This document shows positions 1-7,757 of a stretch of 39,826 bases of DNA, piece by piece. Source of the stretch: an uncultured Treponema sp. (GTDB lineage: Bacteria > Spirochaetota > Spirochaetia > Treponematales > Treponemataceae); NCBI GenBank assembly GCA_947167345.1, contig CAMVHR010000025.1, positions 1 to 39,826 on the forward strand, read 5' to 3'. A model generated the notes under the pieces. The model ran no database searches, had not been told where the DNA came from, and was given only the letters and a program-made list of their open reading frames with translations. Every line of letters starts with the position of its first letter. Within the stretch, counting starts at the first letter, position 1. The position numbers were made by a program, and so were the translations under genes.

Positions 1-567
1 ACAGAAGATAAAACCATTACTGTCACTATCGGTACAGTGCCGAATTATGATGTGGCAATACTGTTCAAAGAGGAAGGAACAACGGTACAACCGAATCTGG
101 CAGGGACATACTATGTCCTTGCGGGAAAGACGGAGGGACTGTATCAGTTCTATGCGCCGGTTAATGCCGATGGAACAGTGGGCAGCTTTACGGGTGAAGG
201 CCTGACAGCATCCGGAAAGCTTCCGTCTGTTCAGTCCGTTGAAATTGTTGAATATACCGGCAGCGGTTCTCCGACCATATATGATCTGATGGCATCCACA
301 GTGATCGCGGACGGAGAAGAACTTGAAGAATATACCATCTCCTATCCGGAGACACTGGAACCTCTTGACAGTGATACGATTACTTTCACAGCAAACTCTG
401 AAAAGAGATACACTTCCTCCATCAGCTATTACAACGCGGATAACAGTACAGATAATAATCCGGCTCTTTCCGGAAAATATTACATTCTTGCACTGAAAGA
501 CGGAGAGCCTCAGTATTGCGCGGAGGTTCCGGCGGCAAATACAGGAATCCAGTTTAGAATTTTGTAA
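1..567 (+). CDS. Tandem-repeat surface-type protein, truncated at both ends
   Basis: The reading frame is open to the left window edge (it reads ..TITVTIGTVPNYD..), so the start lies outside the window; the GTG at 37 is only an internal codon. Two copies of a roughly 130-residue module are visible: PNLAGTYYVLAGK..YQFYAPVNADGTVG and PALSGKYYILALK..PQYCAEVPAANTG. The second copy breaks off after about 30 residues and the frame runs into six unrelated residues (IQFRIL) and a stop. The composition (acidic, Thr/Ser/Tyr/Gly-rich, no Cys-rich or catalytic motif) suggests an extracellular beta-rich repeat domain. I do not recognise the family. The DNA is visibly more GC-rich than everything to its right, and the gene ends where a gene on the opposite strand is also truncated. 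The C-terminus is therefore probably not the natural one. Confidence 0.6.
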   Translation, partial: TEDKTITVTIGTVPNYDVAILFKEEGTTVQPNLAGTYYVLAGKTEGLYQFYAPVNADGTVGSFTGEGLTASGKLPSVQSVEIVEYTGSGSPTIYDLMASTVIADGEELEEYTISYPETLEPLDSDTITFTANSEKRYTSSISYYNADNSTDNNPALSGKYYILALKDGEPQYCAEVPAANTGIQFRIL

Positions 568-1571
568 GGCATTTCTTTCCTGTTTTTCATATTCATAATG
601 ACTGTAAGTATCTGAAAAACAAAATTTTGTATTATTATACATACATTGAATGAAAAGAATATGAACTTTGGAGAAGTCGCAAAACAGTTTATTAAAAAAT
701 CAATTATAGATATTGAAATTACGGCATATATTGTAGCTTTGCACCAAGTTTTATATTTGAATTTTTTTTTGTATTTCAGCAGGCTTAGAAATATGAGTGA
801 AATGCTTATGATTAACAGGCGCATGAGAAAATACGATATGTAATTATTTGAAGAAATGTTTCTTGTAATGAAATTCCAGATGTATGAAGATCCTATGCCT
901 GTAAGCTGAAGTTGTAGTAGCATGAAAATGAAGCTGTTTGCACTTGCCAGAATCATGAGTGCATTGCTTAGCAATATTCCGTATATGAGCATCATGAATG
1001 CAAGTGAAAAACAAATGCAAGATACTGTTGAATGTGCTATTGTTACTTTTATGACATTTTTCCAGTATTTGTTGGTGGGGCAGAGAGTGAATATTATTGT
1101 GCCACCGTAATTTGGAACTATTTTCAGTAGCAGAAAATGAAACTGTTCATTTTCAAAGTTTTTTCCGTTTATGACAAATACATCCCTCATGATGCTGGTT
1201 TGTGTAATTTTTCTGTCTTGTTTTTTTCCTGTCCTTCCCAAATAATTCCAGAAACCTCCTTTTCTGGCATACAAGTCTGCTGTGGAAACTGAATCTTGTC
1301 CTAAATCCAATGCATATGATTCAGCATCATTATTTGGAATTGCTTTGAATTTCATTAGGATCCATATAGATCCTGTTGCTTTTTTGAATGTGAATTCCTT
1401 GCCGATATCCGTAAAGTCCTGTGAAAGAATTGTGTCTACAGTGTAAGAGTCGTCTTTGTCCCAATAAAAACTTGTCTGTGCAGGAAGAGATGCATTCTTG
1501 AATACTGTGGATGTTATAATTGAATAAAAAGCCGCTATCAGTATTGCTAGTAAAATAACTTTTTGCTTCAT
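510..1571 (-). CDS. 7TMR-DISM-like membrane sensor, C-terminally truncated
   Basis: It begins with a hydrophobic signal/TM segment (about residues 4-22). An extracytoplasmic beta-rich domain of about 150 residues follows (FYWDKDD..TFKKATGSIWILMKF..), resembling the 7TMR-DISM extracellular domain 2. At least five transmembrane helices run from about residue 175 to 335. In the family a 7TM block is normally followed by a kinase, GGDEF or phosphatase output domain. Here the frame ends after about five helices, and the last 15-18 residues (..NWIPVFAAGTSAQY) are simply the antisense of the converging gene. The sensor therefore lacks its last helices and any output domain and is probably non-functional as it stands. 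There is no Shine-Dalgarno; a TATAGA hexamer ends 6 nt before the ATG (see promoter entry). The family assignment is by topology and is moderate in confidence. Confidence 0.6.
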   Translation of the reverse strand: MKQKVILLAILIAAFYSIITSTVFKNASLPAQTSFYWDKDDSYTVDTILSQDFTDIGKEFTFKKATGSIWILMKFKAIPNNDAESYALDLGQDSVSTADLYARKGGFWNYLGRTGKKQDRKITQTSIMRDVFVINGKNFENEQFHFLLLKIVPNYGGTIIFTLCPTNKYWKNVIKVTIAHSTVSCICFSLAFMMLIYGILLSNALMILASANSFIFMLLQLQLTGIGSSYIWNFITRNISSNNYISYFLMRLLIISISLIFLSLLKYKKKFKYKTWCKATIYAVISISIIDFLINCFATSPKFIFFSFNVCIIIQNFVFQILTVIMNMKNRKEMPYKILNWIPVFAAGTSAQY

Positions 1572-1577
1572 CTTGTT

Positions 1578-1583
1578 TCTATA
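1578..1583 (-). promoter_or_regulatory. -10 hexamer (TATAGA) of a probable leaderless mRNA
   Basis: On the minus strand TATAGA is followed by six bases (AACAAG) and then the ATG at 1571. Transcription would start at or within a base or two of the start codon. The -35 region is a T-rich tract without clear consensus. The same spacing recurs at several other genes here. Confidence 0.45.
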
Positions 1584-1631
1584 CTACCATACCAGTGTAA
1601 AAAAGGAAAGAGTAAAAAAAATTACCTGTAA

Positions 1632-1651
1632 CATGGTATAAATATACCATG
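1632..1651. promoter_or_regulatory. 20-bp palindrome, possible operator
   Basis: Two perfect 9-bp arms (CATGGTATA and TATACCATG) are separated by AA. It lies about 60 bp upstream of the truncated sensor gene in a 343-bp gene-free stretch (1572-1914). Its symmetry and position suggest a binding site for a dimeric regulator. A CATAC/GTATG half-site-like sequence also lies near 1587. No regulator can be named. Confidence 0.4.
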
Positions 1652-1788
1652 TTTTTGGTAGAAGAAATTATTGTTTGAAAAAATTGTCCATGATATTTTT
1701 TTTATAATTACTGAATGGTTTTTTTTGGAGATAAGAGATTTTATATAAACTATTTAAAAATTATGAAAAATGTTCAGTTCTTGGTCAG

Positions 1789-1825
1789 CGACATTTGGCA
1801 TATATTGTCAGATGTCGTTTTTTTT
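1789..1825 (+). terminator. Orphan rho-independent terminator
   Basis: A 9-bp stem (CGACATTTG 1789-1797 with CAGATGTCG 1809-1817, one G-U pair) and an 11-nt loop are followed by eight T (1818-1825). It points rightward, but no rightward gene precedes it: the flanking gene on the left is on the minus strand, and the dapA promoter lies downstream. It either blocks read-through or ends a short non-coding RNA made from about 1650-1825. Confidence 0.7.
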
Positions 1826-1845
1826 GCATGAATTCTCAATTGTTG

Positions 1846-1873
1846 TTGATTATTTTGCATGTTTATGTATAAT
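1846..1873 (+). promoter_or_regulatory. dapA promoter
   Basis: TTGATT (1846-1851), 16-bp spacer, TATAAT (1868-1873). Transcription would begin near 1880, giving a leader of about 35 nt. That leader holds the Shine-Dalgarno AGGAG at 1901-1905 but is too short for a lysine riboswitch. Confidence 0.6.
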
Positions 1874-1914
1874 GTTACAATAATTGTACTATTTATAGAA
1901 AGGAGTTATGTACC

Positions 1915-2820
1915 ATGTCTAGACTGCAAGGTTCTTTTACGGCCATGATTACACCTATGAACGCAGATGGTTCTGTGGATTACGATGGCTTTAAGAAGAA
2001 TGTTCTGTTCCAGCTGGAACAGGGCATTGACGGACTTTTACCTTTGGGAACAACAGGCGAAACACCTACTCTTGATGAAGATGAGGAAGAAAAACTCATC
2101 AATATTGCCATCCCTCTTGTTAAGGAATGGAACAAAAAAAATGATAAGCAGGTAAAAGTGGTTATTGGTGCAGGAAGCAACAATACACGTGATGCAGTAA
2201 GATATGTTGAACGCGCAAAAAAACTTGGGGCTGATTATGCCCTTGTTGTAACTCCTTATTACAACAAGCCTAGTGACGAAGGTATATATCGCCATTACGA
2301 AGCTGTATCAAAGGTTGGTCTCCCTGTGATCGTATACAACATTCAGGGACGTACTGGCAAAAATATTTCAGTTCCGCTTCTTTCTCGTATTGCAGAGCTT
2401 CCGAATATTGCAGGTGTAAAGGAAGCTAGTGGAAACATCAACCAGATGATGGAAGTTATAGAAAAAATTGCCTCAAAGCATCCTGATTTTTCAGTTATGA
2501 GTGGTGATGATGGGCTTACTTTGCCGTTGATGGCTGCTGGTGGCGATGGAGTTTTTTCTGTTGTAACAAACCTTATTCCTGCATTAATGACAGAGCTTGT
2601 TCACGATTGTCTTGACGGAAAATTTGCAGAGGCAAGAAAAATTCATTACAGGTTGCAGCCATTTTTCCGTGCTGCATTTATTGATGGTAATCCTACAAGT
2701 ATTAAGGCTGCCATGAACATGAAGGGAGTCCCTGCAGGACCTTGCAGGTTACCGCTTGTAGACGCAAAGCCTGAAGCCAAGGAAATCATACAGGCCGCTT
2801 TAAAGGAGTGTAATATATGA
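1915..2820 (+). CDS. dapA: 4-hydroxy-tetrahydrodipicolinate synthase
   Basis: DapA condenses pyruvate with L-aspartate-semialdehyde, the first committed step of the diaminopimelate/lysine pathway, in the cytoplasm. The length (301 aa) is typical of the class I aldolase TIM-barrel family. Visible family marks are GTTGE (45-49), the Tyr of PYYNKP (around 115), YNIQGRTG with Tyr141 and Arg146 for pyruvate binding, and Schiff-base Lys169 in GVKEASG. AGGAG lies 9 nt before the ATG, which fixes the start. The stop overlaps the ATG of asd by four bases (ATGA), so the two genes are translationally coupled. This places the enzyme next to the one that makes its substrate. Confidence 0.96.
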   Translation: MSRLQGSFTAMITPMNADGSVDYDGFKKNVLFQLEQGIDGLLPLGTTGETPTLDEDEEEKLINIAIPLVKEWNKKNDKQVKVVIGAGSNNTRDAVRYVERAKKLGADYALVVTPYYNKPSDEGIYRHYEAVSKVGLPVIVYNIQGRTGKNISVPLLSRIAELPNIAGVKEASGNINQMMEVIEKIASKHPDFSVMSGDDGLTLPLMAAGGDGVFSVVTNLIPALMTELVHDCLDGKFAEARKIHYRLQPFFRAAFIDGNPTSIKAAMNMKGVPAGPCRLPLVDAKPEAKEIIQAALKECNI

Positions 2821-3911
2821 ATAGAATACCAGTAGGTGTATTGGGTGCAACCGGAATGGTTGGCCAGAGATATATAAAGTTGCTGGAAAATCATCCGTGG
2901 TTTAAGGTGACTTATGTTGCTGCTTCTCCTCGCAGTGCAGGTAAATTGTACAAGGATGCTGTTTCAAGTCGTTGGCTGATTGGTGCAGACATTCCTTCTG
3001 ATGTTGCGGATCTTACTGTACAGGATGCAAATGATGAAAAGTCTGCGATTGGAAAGTGCCGTTTTGTATTCAGCGCACTTGAAATGAGCAAGGATGAAAT
3101 AAAGAGTCTTGAAGAGCGATACGCCGCACTAGGAATTCCTGTTGTATCGAATGCAAGTGCAAATCGTTGGACAGATGATGTTCCAATGCTCATTCCAGAA
3201 ATAAACAGCAGCCATATTGATATCATTGCAAAGCAGCGTGCTCACCATGGTTGGGACAAGGGCTTTATAGCAGTAAAGCCTAACTGTTCATTGCAGACAT
3301 ACATGATGCCTTTGTATGCTCTCATTCAGGCTGGCTACCCTGTAAAGAGAATGATTGTAACTACATTGCAGGCTGTAAGTGGAGCAGGTTATCCTGGAGT
3401 TTCAAGCTTTGACATGATTGATAATATTGTTCCATATATTGGTGGCGAAGAAGAAAAGACTGAAAAGGAATGTCTTAAGATTTTAGGAAAGGTTTCTGGC
3501 GACAAGATTGAAAATTCTGCTCTTCCTGTAGTAAGTTCAACTTGTACAAGAGTTCCTGTAATTGATGGCCATACAGCAACTGTCAGCTTGGAATTTGATT
3601 TACCGGCTGACAAGAAGCCTTCGCTTGAAGAAATTGAGCGTGTATGGACTTCATTTAAGTCTGTTCCTCAGGAATTAAATTTGCCTTCTGCTCCTGTGCA
3701 TCCTATTGTTGTACGTCATGAAGAAAATCGTCCTCAGCCTCGCAGAGACCGTGAGACAGAAAAGGGTATGGCATGTGTCATTGGCAGACTTAGAAAGTGC
3801 AACGTATTTGATGTAAAGTTTGTTGCTTTAAGTCACAATACAAAGCGCGGTGCTGCTCTTGGTGGAATCCTTAATGCTGAACTTCTTAAGGCTAAGGGAT
3901 ATTTCGACTAA
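2817..3911 (+). CDS. asd: Aspartate-semialdehyde dehydrogenase (archaeal/fungal-type)
   Basis: The enzyme reduces aspartyl-4-phosphate to aspartate-4-semialdehyde with NADPH, supplying both the lysine/DAP branch (via DapA just upstream) and the threonine/methionine branch. The N-terminal Rossmann motif is GVLGATGMVGQ (7-17). The catalytic Cys157 lies in KPNCS and the catalytic base His252 in DGHTA. The 364-aa length and the sequence style (GAGYPGVSSFDMIDN, STCTRVPV) match the archaeal/fungal branch rather than the E. coli Asd branch, which is common in anaerobes and spirochaetes. It overlaps dapA by 4 bp and is followed 25 bp later by a strong terminator, so dapA-asd is a two-gene operon. Confidence 0.95.
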   Translation: MNRIPVGVLGATGMVGQRYIKLLENHPWFKVTYVAASPRSAGKLYKDAVSSRWLIGADIPSDVADLTVQDANDEKSAIGKCRFVFSALEMSKDEIKSLEERYAALGIPVVSNASANRWTDDVPMLIPEINSSHIDIIAKQRAHHGWDKGFIAVKPNCSLQTYMMPLYALIQAGYPVKRMIVTTLQAVSGAGYPGVSSFDMIDNIVPYIGGEEEKTEKECLKILGKVSGDKIENSALPVVSSTCTRVPVIDGHTATVSLEFDLPADKKPSLEEIERVWTSFKSVPQELNLPSAPVHPIVVRHEENRPQPRRDRETEKGMACVIGRLRKCNVFDVKFVALSHNTKRGAALGGILNAELLKAKGYFD

Positions 3912-3935
3912 AAACTTTGTAAATATGATATATAT

Positions 3936-3964
3936 AAGCCTTCCATGCAGGAAGGCTTTTTTTT
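3936..3964 (+). terminator. Terminator of the dapA-asd operon
   Basis: A perfect 9-bp stem (AAGCCTTCC 3936-3944 with GGAAGGCTT 3950-3958), a 5-nt loop and eight T (3957-3964). Confidence 0.9.
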
Positions 3965-3988
3965 GTGCCCTGTCTGCTCTAAACGTAA

Positions 3989-4023
3989 TAAAAAAAAAGC
4001 CCCTTTAAAAATATTTAAAGGGG
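3989..4023 (-). terminator. Terminator of rny
   Basis: Read on the minus strand, a perfect 10-bp stem (CCCCTTTAAA with TTTAAAGGGG, 4-nt loop; 4023 down to 4000) is followed by a GC and then about ten T (3998-3989). It lies about 30 bp after the rny stop codon. Confidence 0.88.
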
Positions 4024-4054
4024 TCAGTCTGTAAACTTTGTCTTTGTAAGAAAA

Positions 4055-5587
4055 TTACCGTGCGTATTCTATAATACGAGTTTCGCGTATCATTGTAATC
4101 TTGATTCTTCCAGGATATTGCAGGTCATTTTCAATTTGCTTTGCAATCTGACGAGCAAGTTCCTTTACCTGATCATCAGGAATTTTTTCGTTGTTGACAA
4201 GAATTCTAAGTTCACGTCCAGCCTGAATAGCATAAGCCTGCTCAACTCCAGGGAATTTTTTTGCAGTTTCTTCAAGGTTTTCAAGCCTCTTTATATAGTT
4301 GTCAACTGTCTCTCGTCGTGCTCCTGGGCGAGCAGCACTAATAGCATCCGCAATCTGTACTATGATTGCTTCAATTGTATGCGGTTCGCAGTCATTGTGG
4401 TGTGCAGCAATTGCATTGACAACACGAGGGTCTTCTCCCATTTTGCGAGCCATTTCTGCACCAACTTCTGCGTGGTTTTGATCGCTGTCTGTTTCTGCTC
4501 CCTTGCCTATATCATGGAGGAGGGCAGAGCGCTTTGCCAAATCCCTGTTTGCACCGACTTCTGCAGCTAACATGCTTGCAAGCTCTGCCACTTCCTTTGA
4601 GTGTGTAAGTACGCTTTGTCCGTAGCTTGTGCGGAAATACAGACGACCAATAGCCCTTACTCCGTCCTGATTCATATTGTGAATGCCAAGGTCAAAAAGA
4701 GCTTTTTCTCCTTCTTCATAAATCTTCTGCTGTACTTCGCGAGTTACCTTCTGTACGATTTCTTCGATTCTTGCTGGGTGAATTCGTCCATCCGTAATGA
4801 GACGCTCCAGAGACTCCTTTGCAATTTCCTTGCGTACCGGATCAAAGCAACTTATTACAACAGCTTCTGGTGTATCGTCAATAATGATGTCAACGCCTGT
4901 CAATGTTTCAAGTGTACGGATGTTACGGCCTTCTCGACCGATTATTCTTCCTTTCATTTCATCACTTGGAAGTGAAACAGTTGTAACTGTTATGTCGCTT
5001 GTTGTCTCAGTAGCAAGACGCTGAATTGTCGAAACGAGAATTTCCTGAGCTTTCTTTTCTGCAACGAACTGAGCTTCCTGATCAATTTTGTTCAGCAATG
5101 CCTGAGCGTCATGACGAGCTTCGTTTTCAAGATTCTGAATGATAAGGGTCTTTGCTTCAGCCGTTGTGAGTCCAGAAATGCGTTCAAGTTCTGTAAGAAG
5201 AGTCCCTTCCTTTTCTGCAAGGGCTTCTTCATGCTTTGTCATTGCTGCGGCACGGCTTGCCAAATCCTTTTCTTTCTTTTCAATCTCTTGATTCTTCTGA
5301 TCAATGAGTTCTTCTTTTTTAGAAATACGGTTTTCGTAACGCTGAAGTTCTGTTCTGCGTTCACGATTCTCCCGTTCCTGCTGGTTTCGGTCCTGAATGA
5401 GTTGTTCTTTTGCTTGCAGCAAAATCTCTTTTTTCTGAGCTTCTGCTTCCTTTATGGCATCTTGTTTAACGCGTTCAGCTCTTTGTTCTGAAGCGGAAAG
5501 TTGAAATCTGGCATAAATCCAGCGAATAGTCCATCCAAGAACAATTCCTGCAACGGGGAGAATAATGTTTAGCAAAATGCGTGACAT
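4055..5587 (-). CDS. rny: Ribonuclease Y
   Basis: This membrane-anchored endoribonuclease starts bulk mRNA decay in bacteria without RNase E. The domain order is canonical: an N-terminal TM helix (about 4-26), a long charged coiled coil rich in K/E/Q (about 30-180), and a KH domain with the GxxG loop GREG (217-220). A metal-dependent HD domain follows, with H329, the HD pair H358-D359 (LLHDIGKG) and HH396-397. At 510 aa it is the usual length. AAGGAG lies 9 nt before the ATG. It is a single-gene unit with its own terminator, divergent from the gene at 5744. Confidence 0.97.
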   Translation of the reverse strand: MSRILLNIILPVAGIVLGWTIRWIYARFQLSASEQRAERVKQDAIKEAEAQKKEILLQAKEQLIQDRNQQERENRERRTELQRYENRISKKEELIDQKNQEIEKKEKDLASRAAAMTKHEEALAEKEGTLLTELERISGLTTAEAKTLIIQNLENEARHDAQALLNKIDQEAQFVAEKKAQEILVSTIQRLATETTSDITVTTVSLPSDEMKGRIIGREGRNIRTLETLTGVDIIIDDTPEAVVISCFDPVRKEIAKESLERLITDGRIHPARIEEIVQKVTREVQQKIYEEGEKALFDLGIHNMNQDGVRAIGRLYFRTSYGQSVLTHSKEVAELASMLAAEVGANRDLAKRSALLHDIGKGAETDSDQNHAEVGAEMARKMGEDPRVVNAIAAHHNDCEPHTIEAIIVQIADAISAARPGARRETVDNYIKRLENLEETAKKFPGVEQAYAIQAGRELRILVNNEKIPDDQVKELARQIAKQIENDLQYPGRIKITMIRETRIIEYAR

Positions 5588-5732
5588 TTATTTTTCTCCT
5601 TATTGTTTTAGAATTATTCTTATTTATACTAAATTATTACTTCGGTTATGTCAAATAGATAGAGGGGTATTTTATAAAATATTATTTACATTTATTAAAA
5701 ATATTATATGCCAAAATAAAAAAATGCTGTAT

Positions 5733-5738
5733 TATAGT
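5733..5738 (+). promoter_or_regulatory. -10 hexamer (TATAGT) of a probable leaderless mRNA
   Basis: TATAGT ends 5 nt before the ATG at 5744, and no Shine-Dalgarno lies upstream of that ATG. The -35 is weak. The 156-bp divergent region to rny is very AT-rich and holds no other recognisable site. Confidence 0.45.
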
Positions 5739-5743
5739 ACTGT

Positions 5744-7216
5744 ATGAATGTACATGCACAGACATTTGTAGAAAAATATCTTCGTACTCATCAGAAAGTA
5801 TTTACTGTCCGTGATATGCTTAAAGTTTTTTACAGTGTTGGAATACGTACTTCTGTAAAGGATGTAAGGGAATTTCTGGATCATAACTGCCTTGTATTTT
5901 CACTTGAAGATGATAAGTACATTACTCAGGCTGGAGCATTTACAGGCTCCCTTTTCAGCATAAAGCCTACATCTGCTGAGTATGACCAGAAAATGATTGT
6001 TGCAGGTGATCGGTGCATTCCGTTTGTTGATTCGGAAATAGCCTGCTATTCCTTGTCATTCTTTTATGATGACAAGAAGCTGCCTCGTAAAATTGGAAAA
6101 TTTGACTCTGATGATGCAATTGACATGTTCATGTTGTATGGAGAAGAGTATGCCCCTCAGTATATTGCTTCTGATCCGGCAAATGAAGAGTTTGATTTGT
6201 TGCATAACGACTTTGATTTGCCTAATAGAGTTTATCTTACAGGAATAGATATTTCAGAGCTTATTGAAAAACATGGTTTGAAAAAAGGCGACCGCATCCT
6301 TTGTTATGTCAGGGATTGGAATTTAGGCTATATTGACATGGTTGTGGTTCATGATGGTCATAACCTGTTTGATTGTGGCGAAGATGGTGATGCAAAGCTT
6401 AGATGGTATGAAAACCTTGAAAAATTTTGTCTGGAAGAGTTTGAGCTTGAAGGACCTTGTGCCGCAATTGAGGAACAGCTGACATACATCTTTTTTATTC
6501 ATCGTGATGAGCTGTGCGTGCCGACTTGTGGGTCTGTCGAAGAATTTATAAACCGCTATTCAAAGAAAGTAGGCATTCAGGAATTTGGTGTGGAAACCCG
6601 TTTATGGTTCAAGGGTAAAAATGTTCCTGCCGTTGGTGGATGGAATTTTCAGAAAATAAGCCGAAAAGATGAAGCCGTTCCATACAGCTATGACGGAGAA
6701 GGTTCGTATTATACTGTTCCTGCAGATGTCCTTGATCACTATGTTCTGGATATGCTTTTTCACCGTAAAACTGATGTAAAAGAGCTTTTGTATGAGGTTT
6801 ATCCAGATGATTATGTGTTTCATCTTGGAGAAAAAGCTCTTGCAATGATTAACCTGTCTGACAGATATGAAAAATTCCGTCTGAGATACAACTGGTTTGC
6901 AGATCAGATTGCAGGACCTGTTCGGGAACAGGCTTTGGAGCTGTATAAAAAAGTAAACGAGCTCATGTTTGAAGTGGATATGTGTTACAGCGGTCTGCCT
7001 GATTTTCCTCAGCAGGAACTTGTCATTCTTACGCAGTTGTACAATCACGTGATACGTATTCTTCAGTCATTTGTGTCAGATTCGGAAATTGGTGATGAAT
7101 ACGATGCTATTTTAGCATCTTTGGAAGGAATGCGGTGCAATTTTGAAGGAATTCAGGATATTCTTTTGGGAGCAATCGACGAATGTCGTTGTAATAGATT
7201 TAAAGTAGTGAGGTAA
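5744..7216 (+). CDS. Conserved hypothetical protein, 490 aa
   Basis: I do not recognise a named domain. The protein is soluble (no signal peptide or TM helix), acidic and rich in aromatic residues. The first 60 residues (TFVEKYLRTHQKVFTVRDMLKVFYSVGIRTSVKDV.. split here) read like a winged-helix or small helical domain. The middle has alternating beta-like segments (GDRILCYVRDWN, YIDMVVVHDG), and the C-terminal 130 residues are helical. The start is the ATG just after a TATAGT hexamer, with no Shine-Dalgarno, so it is probably leaderless. It is followed after 7 bp by the PtsN-like gene, whose ribosome-binding site lies inside this gene's end. The two are therefore probably co-transcribed, and a regulatory link to PTS phosphorylation is possible but unproven. 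Confidence 0.8.
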   Translation: MNVHAQTFVEKYLRTHQKVFTVRDMLKVFYSVGIRTSVKDVREFLDHNCLVFSLEDDKYITQAGAFTGSLFSIKPTSAEYDQKMIVAGDRCIPFVDSEIACYSLSFFYDDKKLPRKIGKFDSDDAIDMFMLYGEEYAPQYIASDPANEEFDLLHNDFDLPNRVYLTGIDISELIEKHGLKKGDRILCYVRDWNLGYIDMVVVHDGHNLFDCGEDGDAKLRWYENLEKFCLEEFELEGPCAAIEEQLTYIFFIHRDELCVPTCGSVEEFINRYSKKVGIQEFGVETRLWFKGKNVPAVGGWNFQKISRKDEAVPYSYDGEGSYYTVPADVLDHYVLDMLFHRKTDVKELLYEVYPDDYVFHLGEKALAMINLSDRYEKFRLRYNWFADQIAGPVREQALELYKKVNELMFEVDMCYSGLPDFPQQELVILTQLYNHVIRILQSFVSDSEIGDEYDAILASLEGMRCNFEGIQDILLGAIDECRCNRFKVVR

Positions 7217-7223
7217 TAAGGAG

Positions 7224-7694
7224 ATGCTTTCAGCAAAACAACTGTGTGAGCTAATTTCAAAAGGAGGTGTTTTTACTGATATAAAAGGTTCTTCTGTAAA
7301 TGAAGTCTATGATGATTTTAGTAAAAAGATTAAGCTTCCTGATGGTTTGTATGCGGAAGTCCTTAACAGGGAACTTATAGAACGGGAAAAAGTATTGAGT
7401 ACTGCGGTTGGAAATGGTATTGCCATTCCTCATCCGCGTAGCCAGCTTATTTATAATCCTGCAGATGAGCGGATTGCTGTATGTTTTTCACGGGAAGGCA
7501 TAGACATGCATTCTCCTGACAGTACGAATGTATCTGCCTTTTTTGTACTTCTGACACATACGTCTCAGTCTCATCTTGCAATTCTGTCAACGCTTGCTGC
7601 ACTTGTGCAGAAAAAAGATTTTATTACTGTTTTAAAGACAAAACCTAATCAGAAAGCTCTTTTAGATGCCATAAAAATGTATTGCAATAATTAA
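7224..7694 (+). CDS. PTS EIIA domain protein (PtsN/fructose type)
   Basis: This is a stand-alone EIIA type-2 domain of 156 aa. The phospho-accepting histidine is His70 in GNGIAIPHPR, the hallmark of the family. Later segments such as FFVLLTHTSQSHLAILSTLAALV also fit the fold. No EIIB or EIIC partner is nearby, so a regulatory EIIA (PtsN-like, phosphorylated through HPr/NPr) is more likely than a transporter subunit. The start ATG directly abuts an AAGGAG (7218-7223), which is too close to use. A GTGAGG 10 nt upstream, overlapping the end of the preceding gene, is the likelier ribosome-binding site. A second strong GGAGG at 7263-7267 lies inside the gene and has no in-frame start after it. Confidence 0.85.
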   Translation: MLSAKQLCELISKGGVFTDIKGSSVNEVYDDFSKKIKLPDGLYAEVLNRELIEREKVLSTAVGNGIAIPHPRSQLIYNPADERIAVCFSREGIDMHSPDSTNVSAFFVLLTHTSQSHLAILSTLAALVQKKDFITVLKTKPNQKALLDAIKMYCNN

Positions 7695-7757
7695 ATTATG
7701 GCTGTAAAATAATGAAATTGATTTATATCAGAAAAAGCTAATAAGGAGCATTGAATT

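Noticed and set aside
646..1110. Two small rightward frames (65 and 62 codons) as genes
   Set aside because: They lie fully inside the leftward 7TM sensor gene, lack ribosome-binding sites and have no family features.
1846..1914. Lysine riboswitch in front of dapA
   Set aside because: The transcript leader is only about 35 nt from the promoter to the ATG, and the terminator upstream lies before that promoter; there is no room for the aptamer.
7260..7270. Strong AAAGGAGGTG inside the PtsN-like gene as a true start signal
   Set aside because: No in-frame ATG, GTG or TTG follows at a usable distance, and the EIIA domain begins before it.
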